The notes under the pieces: generated by a model
Seen by the model: the letters and a program-made list of their open reading frames with translations, nothing else
Databases searched by the model: none
What the model was told of the DNA's origin: nothing
Part shown: positions 22,790 through 34,275 of the stretch, piece by piece
Layout of the letters: each line of letters begins with the position of its first letter
Numbering within the stretch: position 1 is the stretch's first letter
From: Balaenoptera acutorostrata
Taxonomy: Eukaryota; Chordata; Mammalia; Artiodactyla; Balaenopteridae
Direction: 5' to 3'
Assembly (NCBI RefSeq): GCF_949987535.1
Contig: NC_080074.1
Coordinates: 29,597,478 to 29,661,477, forward strand
DNA length: 64,000 nt
Program-made: the position numbers and the translations under genes

Positions 22790-23320
22790 ATTTTTGTTTT
22801 GTATCCCCACCACAAAGAAGGAGGCACAAAAGTTGATAGTCCTCTTTGAGCTCTGTGGACAACCCATTCTACACCTAAGAATAGTGTCTGGCCTGTATAC
22901 TGTGTAACACAAAAGGCTGCCAGGTTTGAGTGGGGTTTGGAGTAGGAAAAGGGTCTGTAGCAGGTCTAGGCTGCAGTGCAAGCAGCCCTACTGCTTGGAG
23001 CATACTATCTGGAAGACCCTGTGCTATTGGAGGTGTCAGTTATGAAGAAAGGTGCAGTTTGAAGTATATACCAAGAGCCAGTGAGAGAATCAGAACATTG
23101 ACTTATGGGATTTCTGGATCAAGGTCATACTATGTATAATGGAGAGTTATAAACCTTTTAAGAAACGTCTCCTGGAGTGCTCTGGGGTACTTGTAGAGAT
23201 GCAATATTTGACCGTCAAGTCAAACAAGTGACCATGAACCCTTAGCTTCCCAATTCAAGTGAACCCAGTAGCAGTCCATCGTAAAATGGAAATGACACAT
23301 CTTGAATCTAGCCAGCTAGA
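22790..23320 (+). pseudogene. ERV pol connection/RNase H remnant
   Basis: Read on the plus strand across stops, the pieces EAQKLIVLFELCGQPILHL, VWSRKRVCSRSRLQCKQPY and ESYKPFKKRLLECSGVLVEM occur in the order found in the linker and RNase H part of mammalian ERV pol. The longest open piece is 22930-23139 (69 codons, another frame). At least three stops and frame changes are present. The protein is not functional. Confidence 0.6.
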
Positions 23321-23739
23321 AAGTGTGAATAAGCTTCATGTACAGGAAATCCAGGCTCCCAAGTGATCCCGTCTGGTTGAACCAGTGTCCTTCCCTCACC
23401 ATGCAGCTAAGGTCAACTTAAAATGGTGCATTTGGTCATATACTTTGTGTGGGATGAGAAGTAGCCTGAGGTAAGAAGATATATGGATTCATGGAGAGGG
23501 GCCAGTAGCCTGGCCAACTGGTGAGGGATCTAGATAGAAAAGGATCAAAAGATTAGGTTAAATGATAACAGATGTGGAAAAGTGAGGTAGAAAGATGTTG
23601 ATGGATATATGGCAGCAGGCAAAAGTGTAAGCTTTATTTTATCCCATATTAATTTCTATTAGAAAGCATTCAATACAGAAGAGGCAGTGAACAACCAAGT
23701 TAAAAAAAAATGGTTATGTTAGTTGATATTAGCCAGTCT

Positions 23740-24170
23740 CCATCACTGGTCACTCCAAAACAGGCACAATGGGCACATCAACAGAGTTGCCACATTGGCC
23801 AACATGGATGCGAAGCCTGGGCTCCACAGTATGAATTCCTATTTAATAAAGCCATTCTAACTACTGCCACCTCTAAATAGCCAACATATCAGCAATAGAG
23901 ACCAACAATGAGCCCTTGCGTAGCATTATTCCTTGAGAAGATCAACTGGCCACTTGGCTGAAAGTTGACTAGGTTGGGACCCTTCCTTCCTAGAAGAGAC
24001 AGTGGTTTGTTACTCTAGGAAGAGATACCCATTCTAGGTGGATTTGCCTCTCCTGGCTGCAGATCATTGGCTAGCACTACTATCAGGAGGCTTAAGGAGT
24101 ATCTGATCTACTGAGTTGGAATTATGCACAAAACTCTGCAGTGAAAGTCCACTTCACAGTGAAAAGGCTA
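23740..24170 (+). pseudogene. ERV integrase remnant
   Basis: Around 23890-23920 the sequence CAGCAATAGAGACCAACAAT, then GAGCCC reads QQ-stop-RPTMSP, the counterpart of SQQRPTLS in the minus-strand provirus at 13195-13224. Downstream pieces match the start of the catalytic core weakly (GTTTGTTACTCTAGGAAGAG, GGATTTGCCTCTCC). The two proviruses in this window therefore belong to related retroviral groups and lie in opposite orientation. Confidence 0.6.
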
Positions 24171-24439
24171 CAGAGGTGAGCCATGAAAATGGGGTCCCTG
24201 GTTGTATTGCATACCACACCATCTAGATGCTGCCAGCCTGAAAGACAGAGCACTGGAGTGACCCACTGAAGGCTGAAGCTGAAGCACCAGCTTGGAGGCA
24301 GTGCTGTGCAAAGACTGTGTGCAGGCTGAACTGACTCCCGAGGCCACAGGGAAAGCCCAGAGGCAGAAAGTCTGAGGGTAGCATGTCTAGTGCTTGAGTT
24401 GTGATGCTGTCAGCGTCCTCAAAACTGCCAGAGTCAAAG

Positions 24440-25290
24440 GTGGGCTTTGAGATAGTAGAAAACATATATATATATTGGTCTCTGACCCCAGTTCCTGGCA
24501 CAGAACTCTTAAAATTCTTTTAATTTCCTAAGTAATGAGAACGTACACAGGAGCATCTTTTGTTTTAATATTTGGCCTTTGACCCTCGTTCCTAATATAG
24601 AGCTCCTAAATCCCTTGGAATTTCCTGAGTGATAGGAGTATCCTTTGTTCTAATGAGAGGACTACTGGGGGCTCCTGAATGGGGGCTGGTCACCAGAAAG
24701 TCCAAACCATGATTAGAAGCTTGACATTTTCAGCCCATTCCTCATTTTCCACAGAGGGGAGAGGGGTTAGAAATGGAGTTAGTGATCAGTCATGCCTATG
24801 TGATGAAGCCTCCATAAAAATCCCAAAAGTACTGTACAGGGTTTGGAGAGTTTCAGGAAGGTGCTGTGAGAACTCACTGTCCCTCCCCCCATACCTTGCC
24901 TTATGCATCCCTTCCATCTGGGTTTTCATCTGCATGCTTTGCCAGGTCCTTATATAATAAACTGGCAAACAGTAAGTAGACTGTTTTCCTGAGTTCTGTG
25001 AGCAGCTTTAGTAAATTAATTGAATCTGAGAAGGGGGTGGTGTGAGCCTCTGATTTAGTGCCTATCAGTCAGAAGCACAGGTGACAACCTGGACTTGCAA
25101 TTGACATCTGAAGGGGCGGGGGCAGTCTTGTGAGACTGAGCCCTTAACCTGTGGGATCTGACACTATCTACAGGTAGATACTGTCAGAACTGAATTAAAT
25201 TGTAGAACACCCAACTGGTGTCCCAGAATTGCTTGGTGGGTAAAAAACCCCCACCCATCTGGTGTCAAAAGTGTTATGAGTTTGGTAATA
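24440..25290 (+). mobile_element. Long ERV-L-type LTR (3' LTR of the plus-strand ERV)
   Basis: The segment contains CTGGTCACCAGAAAGTCCAA, GATGAAGCCTCCATAAAAAT, a polyadenylation signal AATAAA at 24956-24961, AGTTCTGTGAGCAGC, AGAAGCACAGGTGACAACCT, CCTTAACCTGTGGGATCTGA and AACACCCAACTGGTGTCCC. This order matches a long class of ERV-L LTRs, possibly MER21-like; the subfamily is uncertain. The start is imprecise. It follows the ERV pol remnant in the same orientation. Confidence 0.75.
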
Positions 25291-25339
25291 ATGTGAGAAT
25301 GAAGGAGAGACACGGGACTTGTGCAGGTTTTCTCTACAT

Positions 25340-25615
25340 GGGTTCAGGTGATATAATATGTGATACCAGGTGTTTGCATCAAACTCAGTTCACACTTGAG
25401 TTCCTCCTCTCTGCCATGAAAATAGCAAGTCCCGGAGGAGAGCGGCTGCTGCTTTAGTCTAGATCTAGAATGAGAAGACATGGGAAGCAAGATCCAGCTG
25501 AGCCCTAGTCCTCATGTAATATAAACAAAATCTAAATGTTTATGTCATAAGCCACTGATATTTTAGAGTTGTTTGTTATTTCACCCAGAATTGACTGATA
25601 TATTAACCAAGGTTT
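25340..25615 (+). mobile_element. MLT1 (MaLR) LTR, 3' part
   Basis: ACACTTGAGTTCCTCCTCTC, AGAAGACATGGGAAGCAAGA, AGATCCAGCTGAGCCCTAGT, CATAAGCCACTGATATTTTA and GAATTGACTGATATATTAAC follow the MLT1 consensus on the plus strand. It directly follows the long LTR. Confidence 0.75.
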
Positions 25616-25619
25616 GAGT

Positions 25620-27150
25620 TGAGGGTGTTGTATGGATTTTTTAAAATCTTTTTCTGTTTTTTCTTTTTAGTGCCAGAAGGAAGAAACTAATGGAAGGTTC
25701 ACCTTTGATATTCATAATGATATAGAATTTTCATTATAAAAATCATGAATAATGAGCATTTAAAATGTCTATTTAGCTGCTTTTTATAGTTTTACCTAGA
25801 AAGACTGCATTACCATTCCATTGCTAACTTGAAAAGTATTCCATAAAGAGTATTCTAGGAAGTTTATCTATTTAAAACATGCTATCTCTAAAAACAAATT
25901 TAGAATATATAATAAGGGCCTTTGAACAATCAATAAAGCATTTCAGAGGTGATTTTTGCAGACTTGGGAATTTGTTTTTCATTGTAATCCTCTTCAAAAT
26001 TCATTTTCATGAAAGAAAACACTCATTTAAAGTCAATAATGGTAAACAATTTTTTATTCATTTAATATTTTAAAATACTAAAAAAATAAACTCAACCAAT
26101 TATAATTTTAAGAAGATAAGGACAGTCATTCAAGTGATAGCTAATAAATCTGTACTTTAGAGCAAACCAAAATATAGTAGATAGCATAGAGTTTTATAGA
26201 GTATTTCAACCTACTTCTTAATAAGATATAATTTAATCATCGTCACAGAAACTATTCATTATGTATGAAATTTAAGTGAATAGCAATGTTACTTATTCCT
26301 TCAATCACTAAATAAGAAAAACAACATAAAATACCATTGAGTAATCTGAATATTTCTTTCCTCTAGGGACAAGGAAACTTTTAACAGAGTTGTTTTTCCA
26401 GTTGCTTTCATCAGATTAAAGCTGCTTCCCACTCTGCCCTATACTCTTTCAAAATCCTTTGACCTAAGCTGAGGCCAAATTTAACATGTCTAAATACTAT
26501 TTAAGAACTGGGGAGAAACTATCAAGCAAAAACTTTTGCTTAATGTTCCCAATGTACTTTGAATTTAAAGCTTAAAGTCCACCCCAGCTATTTGAAATTC
26601 AGCTCATAGAGATTTCCCATGGTCAGTGCTCCTGAGGAATTCTTTTTGGTCCTTATTTTCCTTCTCCTTGTCTCTATATAGAGTCTTCTTCCTGTCGTAC
26701 ACACAGTAAGTCACCAAACTAGTCCTAGTTTGCCAGGGACTTTCCTAGTTTTAGAACGAAAAATCCAAAAATCCGGTATCTTCAGAAACCTCTGTGGCGT
26801 GGGCACATCAAAACAGTGGGTCACCCTTATCCAGTCCAACTCCAATCCTGTTTTTCCTCTTACCCAATTGACCTTTAATAGTAAATCTGTGGTGGTGTAA
26901 GAAGGAAAGGAAGGAAAAAATAAGCGAGGATATGAGAATGAAAATAATAGAGAAGATTAAAAAGGAATTAGTAATAGGAGGAAGGAATGAAGGAAAAATT
27001 CCACCCTGTTAAAGATGAGAACCCTTTCCTGAACAGCTAGCTGTTCTCAACTCCACATTCCCATTATCTTCTCCCCTCACTTATACATTTGATCTAAGAG
27101 CTTCTTCTGCCCACCCCTCCCCATCCAACCCCACCCCTCTTCCAGCCCTT
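25620..27150. other. No recognised feature
   Basis: AT-rich single-copy-like DNA. 26900-27000 is purine-rich (GGAAGGAAAAAATAAGCGAG). No repeat family or gene recognised. Confidence 0.5.
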
Positions 27151-27154
27151 TCTG

Positions 27155-27330
27155 GAAGAGGTGGTTGAGAACATTAGCCTTGAAGCCAGAATGCCTGGGT
27201 CCAAATTATGCCTCTGTCAGATGAGTGCTGTGTGCAGGTGACTTGATCTCTTTGTCCTCATGAACTCTGGATGAAAGTAATGCCTATCTCTGAGTTGTTG
27301 CTGAAGAAGTTAATACATGTACAGCTGAGT
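27155..27330 (+). mobile_element. MIR SINE
   Basis: GTGGTTGAGAACATTAGCCT, then AATGCCTGGGTCCAAATTAT, GGTGACTTGATCTCTTTGTC and GAAGTTAATACATGT follow MIR on the plus strand over nearly full length. Confidence 0.85.
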
Positions 27331-27339
27331 AATTCACTA

Positions 27340-28710
27340 TATTATTGATATTACTCTTCTCCAACTCAGAAATCAAGACTAAAGTTAGTCAGAAGCTTTA
27401 GCACTCCATACCAGGCTCTGATGGGCGGGCTTACGTACCTCACCACCGTGTAGCAGTGTTTCAGTGAGGAACTGATTCTGGGTTCTAAGCAACTTACACA
27501 TAAACTGTTGGGAAAGAACCTGCTCATAAGCATGAAATTGCCTGTAGATCAGGTACAACTTATATTGCACTTGTCATTCTCATGCTTTGTTGCTGAAGCT
27601 GATTTTATCTGAGAGTAAAAATCTGGCATAAGCCATTTGCTCATGCATTTTTAATTTATGGACTCAAGAGTTTGGAATAACATTCAAAGTCACAGATGCT
27701 TATCTGAACCAAACCCAAAATATTTTGAGGTTTTCATATCAGTCATAACCATCAGAGAACTATAAAAAAGAAAAAAACCTTCTACCAAAAAACCCAACTA
27801 TAATTTACTTTTAATATTTATCTCGAGAGAAAAACTACCTCTAAATTTACAAACTATATCACGTGTATGGATAGATTCAAAAATTATTTTGCTTCAGTGA
27901 AACTTGGGCAGAATAATGAACAGTCCCCTTAAAGGGATTCATTCAATTATTTCAGGACATTTATAATCTACAAACTTTTAAAAATTTCTGAAGAGGACAC
28001 AATTTTTAAGTAACAGAGGAAACTCCAGGGTACTTGAGATGGAACTGGGGATATTGGAAATAAAGAGAGGTTTTCCAGGTGCTCTAGAAGATAATTCTGA
28101 ATAATTCTAATGGTAGACTAGAGCAATGGGTAGCTTAGAACCCAAAGCTAATTGTGTAAGATAGATACACATAATGACAAATATGGCTTAAAATTAGTGG
28201 AGGTCCAGTGCACAAAGCTAAATAAATTTTACTGAGTAAGGCAGGCACAACTAGAGAGAGAGTCCAAAGAATGGAGCTTGATTAAATACTCTGAAGATTG
28301 GTCTGGAGGGCCTGTGGGCTTATGGGTAAGAAAATTTACAAGTTACATCTCTAATAATATTTGAAGGTCCATTAACTGAACCTTCCACATACTAAAATAA
28401 AATACCACCGTGATTTTTTACTTTGTCTTCAGCAAATACATGTTTTAGATTTAAATGCAGATATCATAGCTAAAGTTGGCCTGAACTTAGGTTGAAAACC
28501 GTAAACAACAAACAAACATTATGACTCTGACTAATGTATTAGGGAAGACAGTGCTGTCTGTTCTTTATTTAAGATGGGAGTTTGAGGAGAAAGAAGCAAA
28601 AGACCAAATGAGAAATGATGGAATCTGCATCTGTGGCTACATTAAGCCAAAGTGGTGGTGATGGTGGGAGGGAGCAGTTGATTTAATCAATTCTGTATTG
28701 TTTAATTCAT
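27340..28710. other. No recognised feature
   Basis: No repeat or gene recognised. Small chance frames only. Confidence 0.5.
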
Positions 28711-28726
28711 TTAAAAAAGATTCTAT

Positions 28727-29268
28727 AGGTAAAGAAGATGTGGCACATATATACAATGGAATATTACACAGCCATAAAAAGAAACGAAATTGAGTTATTT
28801 GTAGTGAGGTGGATGGACCTAGAGTCTGTCATACAGAGTGAAGTAAGTCAGAAAGAGAAAAACAAATACCGTATGATAACACATATATATGGAATCTAAG
28901 AAAAAAAATAAAAAGGTCATGAAGAACCTAGGGGCAAGACAGGAATAAAGACACAGACCTACCAGAGAATGGACTTGAGGGTATGGGGAGGGGGAAGGGT
29001 AAGCTGTGACAAAGTGAGAGAGTGGCATGGACATATATACACTACCAAATGTAAAACAGATAGCTAGTGGGAAGCAGCCGCATAGCACAGGGAGATCAGC
29101 TCGGTGGTTTGTGACCACCTAGAGGGGTGGGATAGGGAGGGTGAGAGGGAGGGAGACGCAAGAGGGAAGAGATATGGGAACATATGTATATGTATAACTG
29201 ATTCACTTTGTTATAAAGCAGAAACTAACACACCATTGTAAAGCAATTATACTCCAATAAAGATGTTT
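28727..29268 (+). mobile_element. Young 5'-truncated L1, 3' end
   Basis: Begins in the end of ORF2 (TATACAATGGAATATTACAC, AGCCATAAAAAGAAACGAAA) and continues through the 3' UTR (GGGAAGCAGCCGCATAGCAC, AGGGAGATCAGCTCGGTGG) to AATAAA at 29256-29261 and a short A tail. The flanks AAAAAAGATTCTAT (28713-28726) and AAAAAAAATTCTAT (29269-29282) form a target duplication with one mismatch. The 99-codon minus frame at 28819-29118 is chance. It is the same lineage as the L1 at 56.7 kb, whose 3' UTR it matches closely in reverse. Confidence 0.93.
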
Positions 29269-29439
29269 AAAAAAAATTCTATCAAAATAGTTTCAGAACT
29301 ATCAATTAATTGGTGAATTTTTAAAATTCCTCACGAGTTGTTTTCAATGTGGACATAGCTCTAACTTCTATTTTGCACTAACTCCTTAAAACCAAACACT
29401 TCTGTATCAGCATGCCAACCTCTCTCTCACCACCTCCAT

Positions 29440-29850
29440 GTCCCACCTCATTCTATTCCCACTCATCCTATTTACAATGACTTTGCACACGCTGTTTCCT
29501 TTGCTTTGAACTCCCTTCCCTCTTCTTAGTCTGATAATTCCTAGGTAACCTTCAAGTTTCAATTTAAGTAACTTCTAACTGCAAAGCTTTCCTTGGACTG
29601 TCCCAGGTTTTCATCTATAATACTTCTAGATTTTGTATATAGGTCCATTAACAGTAGACAGTGATGTGATTGGTATCTGTTGTACAAGCATCGCTGAGTC
29701 CTTCTATCACTGCAACGAATGGTTTATTTGTTTCCTTCCACCAGTAGATGAGGAACCTCAAAGCAATGACAAATTCTTATGCTTCCTAATACAGTGTCCA
29801 ACATACAGGAGGCCAGGGATAGACAGAAAGTTAGTTTCAGCTCTAGTATC
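29440..29850 (+). mobile_element. L2 LINE
   Basis: CACACGCTGTTTCCTTTGCT, AACTCCCTTCCCTCTTCTTA, CTTTCCTTGGACTGTCCC and, at the end, AATACAGTGTCCAACATACA fit L2 on the plus strand. Diverged, non-coding. Confidence 0.7.
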
Positions 29851-29859
29851 AATTCTATT

Positions 29860-32800
29860 TTACTGGTGTGGGTGCCAGGAGCACTTATGAAGGAGGATTC
29901 TGATGTTGAGCCTGTTCTAAGAGGAAAAGAATTCCATAATCAATTGGTGATGTCTGCCAGGGGAGCTGGAAGCTGGAAGTGGCAGTACATGTGCCTCACA
30001 TTTGCTTCTTTACCTAGGCATTCTGTAACTGTTCAGAGAATGAATACATAAGTAAAACAAACAGTCACAGCACCTGGAATTTATCCAGCAATTTTAGATA
30101 AAATATGCTTTACCAACTCTCAGAGCCTCTGATGTAAAGGATACAAAACACATTGAGTACATCTTATGTCACTACTTACTCCATTTTGGTTTTGGATATA
30201 GGTATTAATTTCCCTTAGAAGGGAATCTGAGGCTCAGAGTCCATACAGACATGATAGGTATTCATAAGACAAATGCTCTCTCCATAGTATCCAATACTCA
30301 GGGAGTCTGCTTTCTTCACTGACTTGACTAACAGATTTTACACAACTTGAAGATTACATGACCAGTCAGAAATAGGGCTTAGCTGCTTCGATATTTGCCC
30401 AGTAGAGGGACCATATAATTTGTAGTTCATACTGGAACACTTTTGAGAATGAATGGGGTGATATTAATAATTACGCTGCAACAAGAGATGTAAACCAGGA
30501 CCATTCTGGGAAATCTGGGATGTATAGTTACCCTACCCTGTAGAACCATTATTCTCATTCTCCAATATATATATTGATGTATTTGCTTTATATAGGCCTA
30601 AAATTGTAATTTCCAATGGATTATCTATGGTTTCTTAAGGCGCTACTGAGACGGCTTCTCGGGCTGCTGCTGGGCTTCACAGAAAAGGATGGTCTGATCC
30701 ACTGTTAACCAAGATGTCCTGCTAACCCTGTAGCCCTACCTGTGATTCTCTGGACTTCAGATTTGTTGCCTACTGCTTCTAGTTCTAGCTGTGTTTCTCA
30801 GGATCTAGATTCTTTGTCTATCCATAATGTCATCATTGTGGACTTTTTTGTAGAGTTACTTCTACAGTTTTGTAGCAGCAATTCTACTAATTGTAGAGAA
30901 GTAACTCTGCTAATTGTAGAATTACTAGGCTTTTGGTCTTTGACCAGACCTCTCCATGCAGTGCATAGCTATGGTTTCTTGTCTTTTGTATCCTTTCGCC
31001 TTCAACTCCTAGCTTCCCAGCTATGACCAGTTTCTCCCTGGCACCTATAACTGACTAAATCCTAAGTACTTATGTAGCAGTTAATCTCAAAATCTAACTT
31101 CCAAGTCAGTGCTCTTTTCAGAGACTGTGGTTCTGTTTCCAAAATGAACAATAAAACGTGAGTGATACAGGTAATTTTGAAAAAAAAGAGAACTTGAAAA
31201 TAAAAATTACGCAGGAGAGTACCCCAATTATCAATTTTGTTTTGGCACAGAAGACACAGCCTGAATGGTCTTTGCCAAATCCCTCAAATGTTTATTAGAT
31301 GGAGATTATAATAATGACAAATCCTAGTGAGTGTTTTGAAGAATAACGTTTAAATGAATATGGCTTGCTTTATTGATGCTAAATGATAAACACCTAACTC
31401 CTTTATAGGATCGTACTGAAGATTAGAGGAAGTAATGAATAACATAGTTGTTAGAAAGTATAAAGTATGGTTTTTGTATGATTTAAATCTCAGGTATGCA
31501 AGAAATGGCTTTTGTATTATTTTTCTTAACCTACTTTTAACTCCAAGACCCAATTCCACCATAGTGACAGGAATTCCTGTAGCCTTCCCAAAATGGTATC
31601 AGAGACAGGGAGATTTAAATCTTCCTGAACACAGGGAAGAGACCATCATGTCCCAGCTAACATGGTCACTTCTGATTTTTTCACTATCCAAGAGATCCCC
31701 TTGAGGTCTGGTAGCTCTCACATGCTTGTCTGACATTCTCAGGTGGGACTCTTCGGAGAGGTGGGAGCCTGGGTGTAGTCACCCTTCCCTGTATCCACCT
31801 CACTCTTTTGGGCTTCCAAGATCTAGTGTTCAACTCTGGAGTCATCCTGCCTCTCCAGCATTCATCTGGGGACCAGGGCTCTGGTTCCACTGCTCTGGGG
31901 CCCACTGTCAATAAGACTGTCTCCTTAATTATTGGTGTAGGCCTGGAAACCAAAGCCAGGAAGGCTTTCATTCTTCTGCTTTTTGCTTTACCACATTTGT
32001 CTCTGAAGGGATGAACCTGAGCCACAGAATCTATTACCCCTTAGAATGGAAAGCATGGGTGCAAAACAGAAAGGAAACAAGGGGGAAATGGGGAAAATAA
32101 TATTTTTAAAACATACATTTTATGCAGACGTTCATATAAGGCTTCATACTGATGACCAGTTGAGGAAAGAAAGCACCTTTATTTCCTGTGAGGAATACTT
32201 TTGGCCTCTAAGAAGAGGAGGAAAGGAGCTTACTCGGTGCTTTTGACTCCAGCTTCAGAGTTGCACTGGCAGATAGGAGAAGATTTTTGAGTTCCTTCTT
32301 CTCTATTCTCCTCTTACAGAGCACCCTGAGGATGGCACAGGGACAGCTGTCAGGGCTGGGCCTTGAGCAACTCAGCAGCTGAAGGCACCAGGAGATAAGG
32401 CACGGATAGCTCTCGCAGCCTCTTCCACGGAAACCACCCATCCTAAACTAAGCGCTGGACACTCCCTCATGGGTAGTGTAACTACACAGTTGGTAAGAAT
32501 TCCTTTAACTGGCTCTGGGCCAACATGATAAAACCAAAACTATAAAACTCACAAAAGTACTTCAAGAGAACAGTACCCACATTCTTTCTAGACATGGAAT
32601 GTTAAAAACTACACATATACAATCCTCTGAGGATTTAGTTGTTTAGGAATATAATTCCTAGGTTGATTTTTCCCCATAGGAAACTATTTTAAAGTGAATG
32701 CAAAAAAAAGGTATATCACCTCTCTAGTTTTTGTATTACTTGTTAGGAGAATAGGATACTCCTCTCAGCAAACCCCCTTTCTCCCATCCATGTTTTATGG

Positions 32801-33180
32801 CAAAAGGTCTATTAAGGCTCATAAATGCAGTTGGGACCAATAATTAGCAAATGTGGTATTTTTTGAGTATGCATTTCCTTAAACAGATAACTTTTAAATA
32901 AATATTGCTCTTTGATTATACCTAGTCACATAATAAAATTATAATTCCATTTTACTGAGATGTTTGATTTACTTAGGTCTTTTATGTCACACCAAGAATA
33001 AAAGTTAATTAAGGCTTCATTCAATAATCATTTATCAGAAAAGCTATATTGAAGACAAAATGCATTGAACCTGTAGTTTTCTGGGAAGAGAACATGTAAA
33101 TAATGCATTTGCAATCTGTATTTCCTTGTCAACAGTAACCTGTACAGGTTTTCTATACAAGAGGTTAAAGTGTGCATCCT
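29860..33180. other. Mostly unassigned, repeat-poor DNA
   Basis: No gene. A weak MIR-like patch may lie at 30180-30245. An imperfect inverted repeat lies at 30852-30908. The longest frame, 113 codons on the minus strand at 31684-32025, has no recognisable domain and is opposite two plus frames of similar length, so it is taken as chance. Confidence 0.5.
30852..30908. repeat. Imperfect inverted repeat with nested direct repeat
   Basis: Left arm AGAGTTACTTCTACA (30852-30866) pairs with right arm TGTAGAGAAGTAACTCT (30892-30908), which has a 2-nt insertion. Overlapping this, CTAATTGTAGA occurs twice (near 30887 and 30910), giving an alternative pairing with ATTCTAC. It could form a stem-loop with a 25-nt loop. 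Confidence 0.8.
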
Positions 33181-33309
33181 CGTGTATTTCCTACAGCTTG
33201 GAGCCTACGAAGCGTCACACTGTCTTTCAATTACCACCTGCTCAATAAAGCCAGTTTAAAACCATGAAATGGCTTATGAGCGCCTATGTGTTATGTAACA
33301 TTTCTAATG

Positions 33310-33323
33310 GTTACTATAGCAAC
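33310..33323. promoter_or_regulatory. RFX X-box-like site
   Basis: GTTACTATAGCAAC has two inverted half-sites (GTTAC and GCAAC) with the spacing of an RFX X-box. 70 bp downstream is a perfect palindrome GGTGATCACC (33393-33402), overlapping a RUNX-like ACCGCA core. Confidence 0.4.
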
Positions 33324-33543
33324 ATTTTGTCCTGTACAACATTTCAGTTCCATGTGAAGTAATCTGTATTGTTATGGGATGCTTTGTCCCATGGTGATCA
33401 CCGCAAACCATGCTTAAGGGTTTCAAACACTGACTCCCCACTCCCTTTTGTCCTACCTGGAAGGCACCTACCAAGCCCATTTTCTCCTTTCATGTAAGAT
33501 TAAAGGGGGAAGCAGACTGAAGAGGTTCGTCAGCTGTGCAACA

Positions 33544-33557
33544 GCGACCCCTAGAGG
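33544..33557 (-). promoter_or_regulatory. CTCF-like site
   Basis: GCGACCCCTAGAGG, within ACAGCGACCCCTAGAGGCGA, is close to the CTCF core read on the minus strand, with about two departures from the usual consensus. It lies at the left edge of the CpG-richer segment. Confidence 0.45.
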
Positions 33558-34207
33558 CGAAATGCCTTGACGATGACCAAAACCTCCCAAAGCTCAATGC
33601 TTCTGTCTCATATCACGTCCTGCTGTACTGTGTTTATCGGGCGAGCTATCACAGCGTTAATCCAGAACTGCCTTTATTTTGAGAACGAGAGATTTTTTTG
33701 ATGCCCAGAAACCCAAGTCCAAAGTTTCGGGAGCTTTACTACCTACTCTCCACGGCACATAAATTTTTGTCTTCTCTTTGTGCGATTTAAGGGAATCGTG
33801 GGTGAGTTGCTTTCTGTTCATCAGCAAATCAGCGTAATAACACATTTGTGCATAGTCAGAACACTACGCCTTTGATTTGCTTTTTCCTTGGTCAGAGAAA
33901 ACGCTTGGAAAATAATTTAAAGTATTAGGTAGAAAGAAAAAAAGAATCCTAGCGCTCTTACTTTTCTGGGTTTGCAAATGTTACGTAGCTCAAGAGCCCG
34001 GATGATTCATCCCCTGAAAGCCTGAGCGCTCCATTTGTTTTGTAGATTTCACTACCCCCTTTGTTCTGCTTCAAACCTTTCAGAGGGCTGAAATGCATTA
34101 TTACCTCGTTAAATCTCAACCAAAATCATTTCTACAGCCTGAAGCTGTTTTGACGTGGGTTGAGCATCTCACACACAAAAGAATTGCTTTTGTTCCCAGA
34201 AGCTCTC

Positions 34208-34275
34208 ATTGGCTGAATGGTCTTTGCACCGAGCCAATCAGAAGCTAGTTGTTAGGCTTGGCTGGCTATTTTTAG
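34208..34275. promoter_or_regulatory. Inverted CCAAT pair (NF-Y) and MEF2 box
   Basis: ATTGGCT (34208-34214) and AGCCAAT (34232-34238) are exact inverted copies and two NF-Y-type CCAAT boxes. CTATTTTTAG at 34266-34275 is an exact MEF2 consensus, set inside a GGCTA/TAGCC palindrome. This cluster looks like a promoter or muscle/neural enhancer module. There is no TATA box at a supportive position and no gene downstream, so orientation and target are unknown. Confidence 0.45.

Larger units (their letters stand above)
21300..24200 (+). mobile_element. Second ERV internal region (ERV-L-like), plus strand
   Basis: Plus-strand frames, broken by stops, carry retroviral pol remnants in the correct order: a connection/RNase H region (about 22790-23320) then the integrase zinc-binding end (about 23880-23930). 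A long LTR follows at about 24440-25290 in the same orientation, which supports a 3' half of a provirus. The part before 22590 is assigned only by position. No matching 5' LTR is visible in the window. Confidence 0.65.

Noticed and set aside
31684..32025. 113-codon minus-strand open frame
   Set aside because: No recognisable domain, opposed by plus-strand frames of similar size, and no splice or start context. Most likely chance.
33657..33845. 62-codon minus frame inside the candidate regulatory island, considered as a coding exon
   Set aside because: No domain or family resemblance and no convincing splice sites on both sides; the site cluster explains the segment better.
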